A DNA stretch of 44,281 bases from Alistipes sp. (GTDB lineage Bacteria > Bacteroidota > Bacteroidia > Bacteroidales > Rikenellaceae), in assembly GCA_017501625.1 (NCBI GenBank), contig JAFVWO010000008.1, positions 1 through 44,281 on the forward strand, written 5' to 3'. The translations under genes were made by a program, and so were the position numbers. Position 1 is the stretch's first letter; each line of letters begins with the position of its first letter. The notes beneath the pieces are model-generated. The model saw only the letters and a list, made by a program, of their open reading frames with translations, was not told the origin of the DNA and made no database searches. Shown piece by piece: positions 25,369-32,907 of the stretch.

Positions 25369-26190
25369 TTATAGGTAGAACGACACACCAAAGCCAATCG
25401 ATAGAAGGTTGACCTTGAAATTCATATTACTCGACTTGATAACACCCGTCTCTATCTGGTTCTTCGTCTGCTTCGTGCGCTCGAAACCCACACCAAAGAC
25501 ACCTATCGAGAGTTCCAAGGCCGTATTATTCGTCACAAAGGCCACGATACCGGGCTGTAGGGCTATAGAGGCTGCTAAGCCTTCGGAGTATGTGCCTCGA
25601 TAGTTCTGATACTGGTCTATTATGCCATCCTCCATGACGAGCTTAGACTGCGAGCCTGTCATATTAAGTTGCACCTCGGCAAATATAGCAAAGCGATTGC
25701 TGGGGCCCAATGGAATGTAGGGGCGCCAAAATATCGTACCCGTGAAGCTATGCTTAATCTGGTGGAGGTGGTCCACCGAGAGGTTTATGCCCGACTCCTC
25801 ATCGCCAAAGGCGAGGGAGGCGCTATCCAGCGCCAAAAGCGAGCGACCATAGCCAAAACGAATACCGACAGCCATATTTCGCCACGGAGCATAGGCTATC
25901 ATGGGACTCACATTTACGGTATAGCCCTCAGAATTTATGTTATTGATGATAACCAGCTTGTAATCGGTATTCGTATGTGTAGAATACGATGCCGTACCAC
26001 CGAATATCCACTGTCCGCGAGGTACAAAGTTGGTATCTACCGAGAAGCCACGCTGCTTACGCGCCTCGTTGGGTGTAAGGGGCGCAACAGTCCCGGCATT
26101 GTCAATTGCATGTTGCTCGGCTCGCTCATCCTGTGCCGCAACACCCACGACCGAGAGCAGTGCAATGATTACAACGTAAAATTTCTTCAT
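25369..26190 (-). CDS. Outer-membrane beta-barrel protein, paralogue B
   Basis: The 273-residue protein has a signal peptide (MKKFYVVIIALLSVVGVAAQ) and a short linker with a KQRGFSVDTNFVPRGQW segment. Alternating beta strands follow, and the C-terminus FGVSFYL carries the aromatic residue typical of outer-membrane barrels. It is paralogous to the protein of 24504-25355. No specific family is recognised. The position inside a run of surface lipoprotein genes suggests an anchor or export pore for them, but that is inference. A 190-bp inverted-repeat element lies directly upstream. Confidence 0.78.
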   Translation of the reverse strand: MKKFYVVIIALLSVVGVAAQDERAEQHAIDNAGTVAPLTPNEARKQRGFSVDTNFVPRGQWIFGGTASYSTHTNTDYKLVIINNINSEGYTVNVSPMIAYAPWRNMAVGIRFGYGRSLLALDSASLAFGDEESGINLSVDHLHQIKHSFTGTIFWRPYIPLGPSNRFAIFAEVQLNMTGSQSKLVMEDGIIDQYQNYRGTYSEGLAASIALQPGIVAFVTNNTALELSIGVFGVGFERTKQTKNQIETGVIKSSNMNFKVNLLSIGFGVSFYL

Positions 26191-26204
26191 CTAATAAAGG
26201 GAGT

Positions 26205-26394
26205 GAGGCTGAATAAAAAGATGTAGTTTTAGACTTAAGTTCCTTTTCACCGCTCACGCTCGGCATAGTCTACAAGTAGCCTCTGCCCTCGCTTAATCGC
26301 GGCGCTGCGAAGCCCGAAAAAGCGCAGTTTACTTGGCGTAAATGAGCATTTTGAGGGCGAGCGTAACGCAGAAATACACTTTTTATTCAGCCTC
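26205..26394. repeat. 190-bp element with perfect 16-bp terminal inverted repeats (MITE-like)
   Basis: GAGGCTGAATAAAAAG (26205-26220) and CTTTTTATTCAGCCTC (26379-26394) are perfect inverted copies. The inside has no coding frame of note but is rich in GCG/CGC words and has the look of a dispersed Bacteroidales intergenic repeat. The right end stops 7 bases from the stop codon of the DUF4493-PCMD gene. No target-site duplication is obvious. Confidence 0.7.
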
Positions 26395-26401
26395 TAAGTT
26401 A

Positions 26402-28456
26402 CTAATATGTCAAACGCACATCATCAACATACATCCACGACTCGGTTGAGCCACAGAAGTAGTCACCATAGCCCGAAGGTGTGAACGACACCACCAGCAT
26501 CGTAGGCTTAACATTCTTCATATCCTCACGATAGACGATATCGAGCGTATACTCTGTCCACTCGGTATTCGACGTTGTCGTCTGGTGGTAGGCATAACCT
26601 ATAACACCATCCATCGTGGCCAAATCTTCCATCTTAAAGAACGTAGACTGATCCTTGGTATTCACAGCATAGGGTTCTGTCCAGCTGGTGATGATGATAT
26701 TTGCGGTACACATATCGGGACCCGAAGCTGGTTTACCCGAATTTTGGTTGATAGTACCCTCGTTGTGTTTCATCCAGAAGGTGAAAGCCTTAGGCTTAGC
26801 CGTGAAGTTGAAATTGCGACCGAAGTTTACGGTACCATCGAGGCCGCTCATCGAGAACGTTCCCACGAAGAGGTTACCTGCGGCAAACTTACCAATACCC
26901 ATAACCGAAGCGAACTGCGACTTGAGGTGTGCCGAGTACTGACCCGTACTTCCGGGGCGCACATCGGTAGACGACTCAGTAAGTGTCGCACCCGCCATCT
27001 TGGCACCATCGTTACCCGTGAGCCAGAAGGGCGAAGCTCCCGAAGCGTAGGGATAGATAACATCGTTAGATGTCGACCACGCCTCCATATCGCCATTAGG
27101 TATCTGAGCACCCGCAGCAGTGGTATGCGCGAGAATCTTACCCGAGTCCGTGTCGTTAACAACGAGCTTATACTCGTAATTCTTCTCTGCCGCGAAGTTG
27201 CTTCCCGTGGCTGTGTATAGGCCATTGGCGCCCTCCGTAGCATCTACCGTTGTCCACGCACCACCATTGGCACGATAGGCTATCTTCACCGTACCCGTAG
27301 CATCGATAACATTGGCCTTGAATGCCACATTACCAAACCACAAGTCGTAATCCGTCGTAGAGATAGGCATCACACCCTGCACGTTATAGGCTACCTCCTT
27401 GTTCAACTTACCACCATCAACATCCTCGATATGGAACGTAATGACGTTATGGCCACCGGCGACGTTAAGGAAGAACTCCTCACTAATGGTGATGGTATAC
27501 TCCTCCGTACCCTCGCTCTTAACGATGGTAACGCCATCATACGTCTCATTCATAAGGTCGAACTCAACGCCATCGGCAATAATATCGATAGCATTAATCG
27601 TTGCAAGTGCCGAGACCTTATACTGACGAGCTGCACCCGTAGATACCTGCTCCTCGCTCATATCGAAGCCTACACCGAGAATCGTAGGATCGGGGCTGAA
27701 CGAGATATTATCATCCTTCTCCTCGACAGTCTCATCCACAGTAGCCTCGATATAAATGCCACCCGGGGCATCCTTCGAGAACTTTAGCTTGATGGTATAC
27801 TTCGTCGCAGGCTTCACATCCGCAATAACGGCCTCCTTAACAATGTCGCCATTCTCCTGATGCTTACCCTCGAAGTGCCAGAAGAGCGAAGTCTCACCCT
27901 CGGGCATCATAACATAGCCCTCGCCCGACTCGGCAAACGTCAGTGAGTGTACGTCACCTGTCTTAATAGCCTCGGCATCGTACTTATCGTCAATAGCGAT
28001 GGTCGTAAAGAACCCTGCATCCAACTTCTCGGCAACCGAGGCATCATACTGCACACTAACAACCGTAGACTGCAACGTACAATCCACCGTAACAGCCTCA
28101 ACCTCACCTGCAACAACCGTGAACGGGGTCTCACCATAATAAAACTTCTCGTCCAACGACACGACGCGCTTATGTCCCACCTGTACCTTTGCGACATAGT
28201 CACCCGCCAAGAGTGCAAGAGGCTCCTTAACATCGTTCAACGACGTATAGCGGCGAACAAGCGTCTCCGTTTCTCCGTCGGTCTTGTAAATCTTAATAAC
28301 CAACTCCTGAGCATCGGTAACCTCAGACTGCATAGCTACGCCCAAGCGCATGGCGCCCTCACCTGTCGCCATCTCTACACGCTGCTCCATATCCTTCGTG
28401 CATGATGCCACAAGGAGCACCGCACCAACTAATGCTAATATCTTTTTCATAGTCAT
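26402..28456 (-). CDS. DUF4493 plus PCMD surface lipoprotein
   Basis: The 684-residue protein has a lipoprotein signal (VLLVASC, Cys about 19). Its N-terminal DUF4493 domain (about 20-250) has the usual layout: GAMRLGVAM, a YTSLNDVKEPLALLAGDYVAKV strand pair, a VDCTLQSTVVSVQYDASV turn and TKYTIKLKF. Two Ig-like segments follow. The C-terminal PCMD domain (about 450-684) begins IPNGDMEAWS, contains DVRPGSTGQYSAHLKSQ and ends SWMYVDDVRLTY. It is the largest of three consecutive DUF4493 proteins and probably forms a cell-surface, sugar-binding or adhesive component. It starts 24 bases after the upstream DUF4493 gene ends. Confidence 0.9.
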   Translation of the reverse strand: MTMKKILALVGAVLLVASCTKDMEQRVEMATGEGAMRLGVAMQSEVTDAQELVIKIYKTDGETETLVRRYTSLNDVKEPLALLAGDYVAKVQVGHKRVVSLDEKFYYGETPFTVVAGEVEAVTVDCTLQSTVVSVQYDASVAEKLDAGFFTTIAIDDKYDAEAIKTGDVHSLTFAESGEGYVMMPEGETSLFWHFEGKHQENGDIVKEAVIADVKPATKYTIKLKFSKDAPGGIYIEATVDETVEEKDDNISFSPDPTILGVGFDMSEEQVSTGAARQYKVSALATINAIDIIADGVEFDLMNETYDGVTIVKSEGTEEYTITISEEFFLNVAGGHNVITFHIEDVDGGKLNKEVAYNVQGVMPISTTDYDLWFGNVAFKANVIDATGTVKIAYRANGGAWTTVDATEGANGLYTATGSNFAAEKNYEYKLVVNDTDSGKILAHTTAAGAQIPNGDMEAWSTSNDVIYPYASGASPFWLTGNDGAKMAGATLTESSTDVRPGSTGQYSAHLKSQFASVMGIGKFAAGNLFVGTFSMSGLDGTVNFGRNFNFTAKPKAFTFWMKHNEGTINQNSGKPASGPDMCTANIIITSWTEPYAVNTKDQSTFFKMEDLATMDGVIGYAYHQTTTSNTEWTEYTLDIVYREDMKNVKPTMLVVSFTPSGYGDYFCGSTESWMYVDDVRLTY

Positions 28457-28480
28457 AATCTCCTTTCTTATCTAATTATG

Positions 28481-30130
28481 CTACTCGAAGTGCATCATTA
28501 CTGTTTTTGTCGTGGTGTTACCCTCAGTATCAGTAACACTAATCTCAAAGTTGTGGTCACCCGAGCCGAGCATGTTAAGCACACCGAGGAAGCTGGTGAT
28601 ACTCAAGTTGAGCTCCGTCTTACCCTGCACCTCATCACCTACGGGGAAGCCGAGATTCTTCAACGACTCGAAATACTGCGTATCGTGGATGAGGCTGAAC
28701 TCACCGGCAAGACCTACACCTGCCAACTCCTCAGGAGTAAGCGTTTGTGATATAATCTTAACAGCGAGGTCCGCAACAGCCATAGGTGCCGTAATCTGCA
28801 AATCACAAGTCATGCCAGCAACGTATGTCTGCTGCTTGTCGATGTCGTAACCCGTCCATACGATTCGCGGTGCGAGGCTCGTGATGTGCTGGATAACAAG
28901 CGTTGCAGTGGCCGAAGCGCCATTCTGGTCTACAGCCGTGATTTCATAGTTGTACGTACCCTCGTAGCTCTTAAGTGTTGCTGCTTGTGCTGCAAACTTT
29001 ATGCGAGCTGTCTTCTCGCCACTAACATTTGTGGGGTAACCCATAAGATTTAGTATAAGAGCCGATGTCGTCGTGTTGCACAAGTCAACCTCCAAAGGCA
29101 TGGTACCCTCGTATGCCGTGATAAAATCGCTATTATCCGAGCTAACCTTCACTACGAGCGACTTAAGCGGATTCTTAGCCGTAACATCTACGTTGATGCT
29201 CGAGGTGAAGTTACCATCTGCATCGAACATATCGTCCGAGAGCTCGAAGGGCTGCGTGAGGTCGTGACCCTCCCAATTGATTACGGGAGCATCCGTATCG
29301 TCGGGAATCTCTACCTCCATCATCATGGTCGACGTGTCGAAGGTAACCTCCTCGTCGTAAGTCCACGTATCGCATACGATGCCGATAGTTGCAGAGCCAT
29401 CCGAGGCGTGCTGCACGACAACATTAATCTTACGCCACTGAGCAGCACGAACACCCTTAATCTCATTTGTCATGATGATATCCTTGGTCGTGCCCGCATA
29501 GCGACAGTTGAACGTAAGCTTAAGCGTATTCTCCTGAGCAACGGGTGCAAAGTATCCTGCACGTGTCTCGTTAAAAGCGTACTCCAAGCCGCTCTCTGCA
29601 AGCTCCACGGTCATCTTCGTATACTCGGCATCGAACTGAGCAGCAAGGTCGGCAGCGTAACCCACCGTAACCTTAACATTCGAGAGCTTACATACGATAT
29701 CGCTCACGGTAGTCGTCTGCTTGCGTGTTACGGTAAACTCCTTAGAGGCAGCATAGACGGGGCTCTCCCATGCAGCACCCTGCATCTGGCCAGAACTCAT
29801 AACCACCTTATATACGCCTGCCTCCAACGCAAGAGGCTCCGTCGTGGGACGCTCGCCATACTTAAACGTCGTGATAACACCACCCTCATTATTCATAATC
29901 TTAACATCGAAGGTGTTGATATCTACAGCCTCGGCACGTGTCTTAGACGTCGAGGTGATATTCTCCGTATCCTCCATCACCGTAGCCTCGAACTCTGCGA
30001 ATGAGAGATAGCCGATATTCTCCGTGCTATTTGCATCGCTATCGGCATAATCTATCTTATCCTTTTTGCAAGCGCCGAGTGTGAGTAGACACATTGCGGC
30101 GATGCCCAACATTCTTACAACTGATTTCAT
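28481..30130 (-). CDS. DUF4493 surface lipoprotein with Ig-like C-terminal modules
   Basis: The 549-residue protein has a lipoprotein signal (LLTLGAC, Cys21, followed by KKDK). The DUF4493 domain spans about 38-255 (IGYLSFAEFEA, TTEPLALEAGVYKVVMSSG, IVCKLSNVKVTVGYAADL, WRKINVVVQ). Two or three Ig-like beta modules follow, the last of which ends HNFEISVTDTEGNTTTK. Unlike its neighbour at 26402 it lacks a PCMD domain. It lies 15 bases after the small DUF4493 gene. Confidence 0.88.
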   Translation of the reverse strand: MKSVVRMLGIAAMCLLTLGACKKDKIDYADSDANSTENIGYLSFAEFEATVMEDTENITSTSKTRAEAVDINTFDVKIMNNEGGVITTFKYGERPTTEPLALEAGVYKVVMSSGQMQGAAWESPVYAASKEFTVTRKQTTTVSDIVCKLSNVKVTVGYAADLAAQFDAEYTKMTVELAESGLEYAFNETRAGYFAPVAQENTLKLTFNCRYAGTTKDIIMTNEIKGVRAAQWRKINVVVQHASDGSATIGIVCDTWTYDEEVTFDTSTMMMEVEIPDDTDAPVINWEGHDLTQPFELSDDMFDADGNFTSSINVDVTAKNPLKSLVVKVSSDNSDFITAYEGTMPLEVDLCNTTTSALILNLMGYPTNVSGEKTARIKFAAQAATLKSYEGTYNYEITAVDQNGASATATLVIQHITSLAPRIVWTGYDIDKQQTYVAGMTCDLQITAPMAVADLAVKIISQTLTPEELAGVGLAGEFSLIHDTQYFESLKNLGFPVGDEVQGKTELNLSITSFLGVLNMLGSGDHNFEISVTDTEGNTTTKTVMMHFE

Positions 30131-30145
30131 ATCTTTACGTAGTTT

Positions 30146-30919
30146 TTATTTCTCATCTGCATAATCGTTAAGCTCCTCGTCGATGACGATAGAGCCTACA
30201 AGCTCATCGTTGAGTGTGATGGTGAGCGTCGCCTCACCCGCAGTCTCAACATCCATCTTTACGACATACATCGTCTGAGCCTTGAGCTCCATCTTGGTAT
30301 ACTCACCAAGCTCTACCGTAGCTGCCTCAGCACCCGACTGGTTGGCTTGCTTCGTACCCGTACCCGTAATAGTAAACGACTCAGGCGCAATAAACAAGGG
30401 CTCCGTCTGTGCCGTAACATCGAACTCATTGCCCGCAGCCGTAGTAAGCTTAAGGCTGTAACCACCCGGGAAGTAGGTCTTGAACTTATCCGTCACTGCA
30501 ACCTTAACAAGGGCATTGGCAATCGTTGCCGTGATGTTCACCTGCTTCTCCTCACGCGCTGCGATGTCAAACTCCTCGCTACCCGCGAAGGTGGCCTTAT
30601 CGTAGCCCTCGACACTTATGTCTCCGGCCGTAACCGTTGCCTTGTACGTACCATTGAAGAGGTAGTTGTTCTCGGCGAACTCGGCAAGCGAGGCATAATT
30701 CTCCTCATAATTAAGGCTCACGCCCTCAATTTTTAAGGCAAAGTCCGCCTCAACGGGTGTGGTACAAACCACCTGCGCACGTGTCTCATCTACATCCGTA
30801 GCTACGCTGCACGCGATAGATACTCTACCCTCACCCTTCTCTGTGCTCTTGGGCTCATCATTGGCGCATGATGCCAATGCTAAGGCCGCGAGCGACACGA
30901 CTGTGAAAAGCTTTCTCAT
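30146..30919 (-). CDS. DUF4493 lipoprotein, single-domain form
   Basis: The 257-residue protein has a lipoprotein signal (LALASC, Cys18, followed by ANDEP). It consists almost entirely of one DUF4493 domain (GRVSIACSVATDVDETRAQ, NYLFNGTYKATVTAGDISVEG, TATIANALVKVAVTDKFK, then MYVVKMDVETAGEATLTITL, each cited by key residues). It ends acidic (DYADEK). DUF4493 proteins are surface proteins of gut Bacteroidales with no proven function. It lies 46 bases after the fimbrillin-like gene, in the same operon. Confidence 0.87.
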   Translation of the reverse strand: MRKLFTVVSLAALALASCANDEPKSTEKGEGRVSIACSVATDVDETRAQVVCTTPVEADFALKIEGVSLNYEENYASLAEFAENNYLFNGTYKATVTAGDISVEGYDKATFAGSEEFDIAAREEKQVNITATIANALVKVAVTDKFKTYFPGGYSLKLTTAAGNEFDVTAQTEPLFIAPESFTITGTGTKQANQSGAEAATVELGEYTKMELKAQTMYVVKMDVETAGEATLTITLNDELVGSIVIDEELNDYADEK

Positions 30920-30965
30920 AATAGTTTTGTTTTTTAGTTTTACTTATGTTTAATATTAACACTTC

Positions 30966-32735
30966 CTATTTTGCAATCTGAACCTTGATGTTGTCGATAT
31001 ACATCCACTGGTTACCGTTGGTTACGCCCGATGTTTTGCCACTACCCATCACTATCCACGATAGTCGGCACGCTGATGTGACACCCGTCATTGTATACTC
31101 TACCGACTGGTCGATGTTGGCATACGAGCCCGTAAGAGGTATTGTCGGCAAATCGACATAATCCGTTATATTTTCCCACGAGGGCGAGCCCTCCACCTTC
31201 GCACGTGCTCCGATGGGGCCTGTTGTGGTAGTCCTACCGAATACACCGATGATGGAGTAGGCTTCATTGCCGCTTCTGCCACCGCTGTAGCTGAACGACA
31301 CCTTCAGATTTACCGAGGCACAACTCTTCAATCCCGTGAGCTGCGGTGAATCCAGACGGCCATAAGTACGTGTTGCGGCAAGGAGGACCTCATCCACGCG
31401 CGTGAAGACAGACATGGCATTACCCGCCTCACCGCCAGTGTGTGAGCCTGTCCATCCCGCCTTGATGCCCATGCTCGACAAATCGCGCGTAGTGGGGGTC
31501 TTGGGTGGCGCAACCTGTGCGCTGGTCATCATGTCGCTCCACGACGTGTTTAGCCCGCTGAAGTTCTCCTCGAAGAGATAGGGCACAACAAAGGGCGTGA
31601 GAACATTCTTGTGCGAGTGGTCAATAGTGCCGATATGCACCGTAGTCTCAACGATAGCGTGCTCCGATTCGATAACGAGTCGCAGGTCTGTATTATGCCA
31701 CGGTGTAAAGTCTATATTTCCCTCGAAGCCAAACTCATACTTATTCTCGGCATTACGTGCAAACGATGCCAACAGCGCATTATCCTTGTCGTATACTTGG
31801 AAACTGTTGATATTCTCGCCGAGGTTATTTACGCCCTCTGAAAGGACAAACGACGTATATCTGTACAACTCGGGTGTAGCCATGCGTATAGGAGTAACAT
31901 GTCCGGCGGCCATCGTGCGCGAGAGCGGATAGGTATTCACCACCGAGCGCTGCGATGCAGACTCCACCTTGTAGCTCACATCGCCATTGACCGTTCCCGG
32001 CAGTACAAACACCCATATATCGTCACCGGCATCGAAGCCCTCGTCATTCTCCACGGTGATGACATTCGACATGTTGGTGTAGATAGGCTCCTCGTTGAGG
32101 TTGTTAATATCATACGTAACATCGCCGACGACATCCACCGGGAAGGTTATCTCCAAGCGGGTGAAGCGCGCACCGAAGAGGTTACGACCCTCCGGGATGG
32201 TAATCTTCAGGGCGTGCATCTGGTGGCGCATCGTGGTGTTGAGAGTAACCATATTACCCGTCGTGAGAGAGCCTTCAGTGACGGGCTCGGCAATCATGAT
32301 GTCATACTTACCATCATACTTACCCGACTGCGTAGCAGCGACGTTGTACGTCGCCAGCGTACCGATGACCCTGTTGGGCGTAGGATACGACAACAGGTAG
32401 GTATAGTCACCCTCGGCCATCTCGGCTACACTACCCGAAAAGAAGGCCTTATCGTAGCTATCGGAGAAGTGGCGCAGCGTGAATGTGGTGTTACGGAAGA
32501 CGAAATTGCCACTTGCATTCTTAGCCCACACTGCGAGCTTATCGTCCTGTGCCCAATGCGTAGTTCGGCCATCATCTCCGATGGTTGTACGTGTGGCATC
32601 CGCGGGCATGGAGAAACACACCTCCACGTCACCATTTATGCTGCCACCCTCCACCGTTGTGGGTGTCTCCGTGCTACATGCCGCGATACCTACGGCAAGC
32701 GATGCAACAGAGATTATCTTTTTCAGAATATTCAT
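30966..32735 (-). CDS. Fimbrillin-like lipoprotein with C-terminal lectin-like domain
   Basis: The start is the ATG at 32735 (MNILKKIISVASLAVGIAAC), which gives a lipoprotein signal; the longer frame to 32870 would run through the terminator and promoter region. The protein is about 589 residues. The N-terminal two thirds match the fimbrillin (Mfa-like) pattern: VEVCFSMPADATRTTIGDDG, HWAQDDKLAVWA, NTTMRHQMHALKITIPEG, DDIWVFVLPGTVNG. The C-terminal ~200 residues form a beta-sandwich that starts PYLFEENFSG and ends QWMYIDNIKVQI, much like the ends of the PCMD proteins downstream. It is the first gene of a seven-gene surface operon. Fimbrillin-like proteins usually build fimbriae or act as adhesins. 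Confidence 0.88.
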   Translation of the reverse strand: MNILKKIISVASLAVGIAACSTETPTTVEGGSINGDVEVCFSMPADATRTTIGDDGRTTHWAQDDKLAVWAKNASGNFVFRNTTFTLRHFSDSYDKAFFSGSVAEMAEGDYTYLLSYPTPNRVIGTLATYNVAATQSGKYDGKYDIMIAEPVTEGSLTTGNMVTLNTTMRHQMHALKITIPEGRNLFGARFTRLEITFPVDVVGDVTYDINNLNEEPIYTNMSNVITVENDEGFDAGDDIWVFVLPGTVNGDVSYKVESASQRSVVNTYPLSRTMAAGHVTPIRMATPELYRYTSFVLSEGVNNLGENINSFQVYDKDNALLASFARNAENKYEFGFEGNIDFTPWHNTDLRLVIESEHAIVETTVHIGTIDHSHKNVLTPFVVPYLFEENFSGLNTSWSDMMTSAQVAPPKTPTTRDLSSMGIKAGWTGSHTGGEAGNAMSVFTRVDEVLLAATRTYGRLDSPQLTGLKSCASVNLKVSFSYSGGRSGNEAYSIIGVFGRTTTTGPIGARAKVEGSPSWENITDYVDLPTIPLTGSYANIDQSVEYTMTGVTSACRLSWIVMGSGKTSGVTNGNQWMYIDNIKVQIAK

Positions 32736-32768
32736 ACGTCTACACAATAGTCTATTTTTAATCGCGTG

Positions 32769-32776
32769 CAAAGATA
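32769..32776 (-). promoter_or_regulatory. -7 box upstream of the fimbrillin-like operon
   Basis: TATCTTTG on the minus strand (32776-32769) is a perfect -7 box 34 bases before the ATG at 32735. No TTG lies at the ideal -33 distance. A terminator just upstream supports a transcript starting here. Confidence 0.6.
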
Positions 32777-32831
32777 GGGGAAACTTTTTGTATGAGAAAA
32801 AAAATTCAATGAATACTCCATTTTGCACAGC

Positions 32832-32864
32832 AAAAAGGGCTATCTGACACTCGTCAGACAGCCC
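32832..32864 (-). terminator. Intrinsic terminator after the BACON lipoprotein gene
   Basis: On the minus strand GGGCTGTCTGAC, loop GAGT, GTCAGATAGCCC (12 bp with one G-T pair) is followed by TTTTT. It separates the BACON gene from the fimbrillin-like operon. Confidence 0.9.
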
Positions 32865-32907
32865 AAACATGCGAATATTTAATATTTTTATGCCTACAAA
32901 AGCGCCA

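Noticed and set aside
26205..26394. Complete insertion sequence
   Set aside because: The terminal inverted repeats enclose only 158 bases with no transposase frame.
31899..32750. 283-codon open frame on the + strand
   Set aside because: It is antisense to the fimbrillin-like gene, and its Arg/His/Ile-rich content shows no family resemblance.
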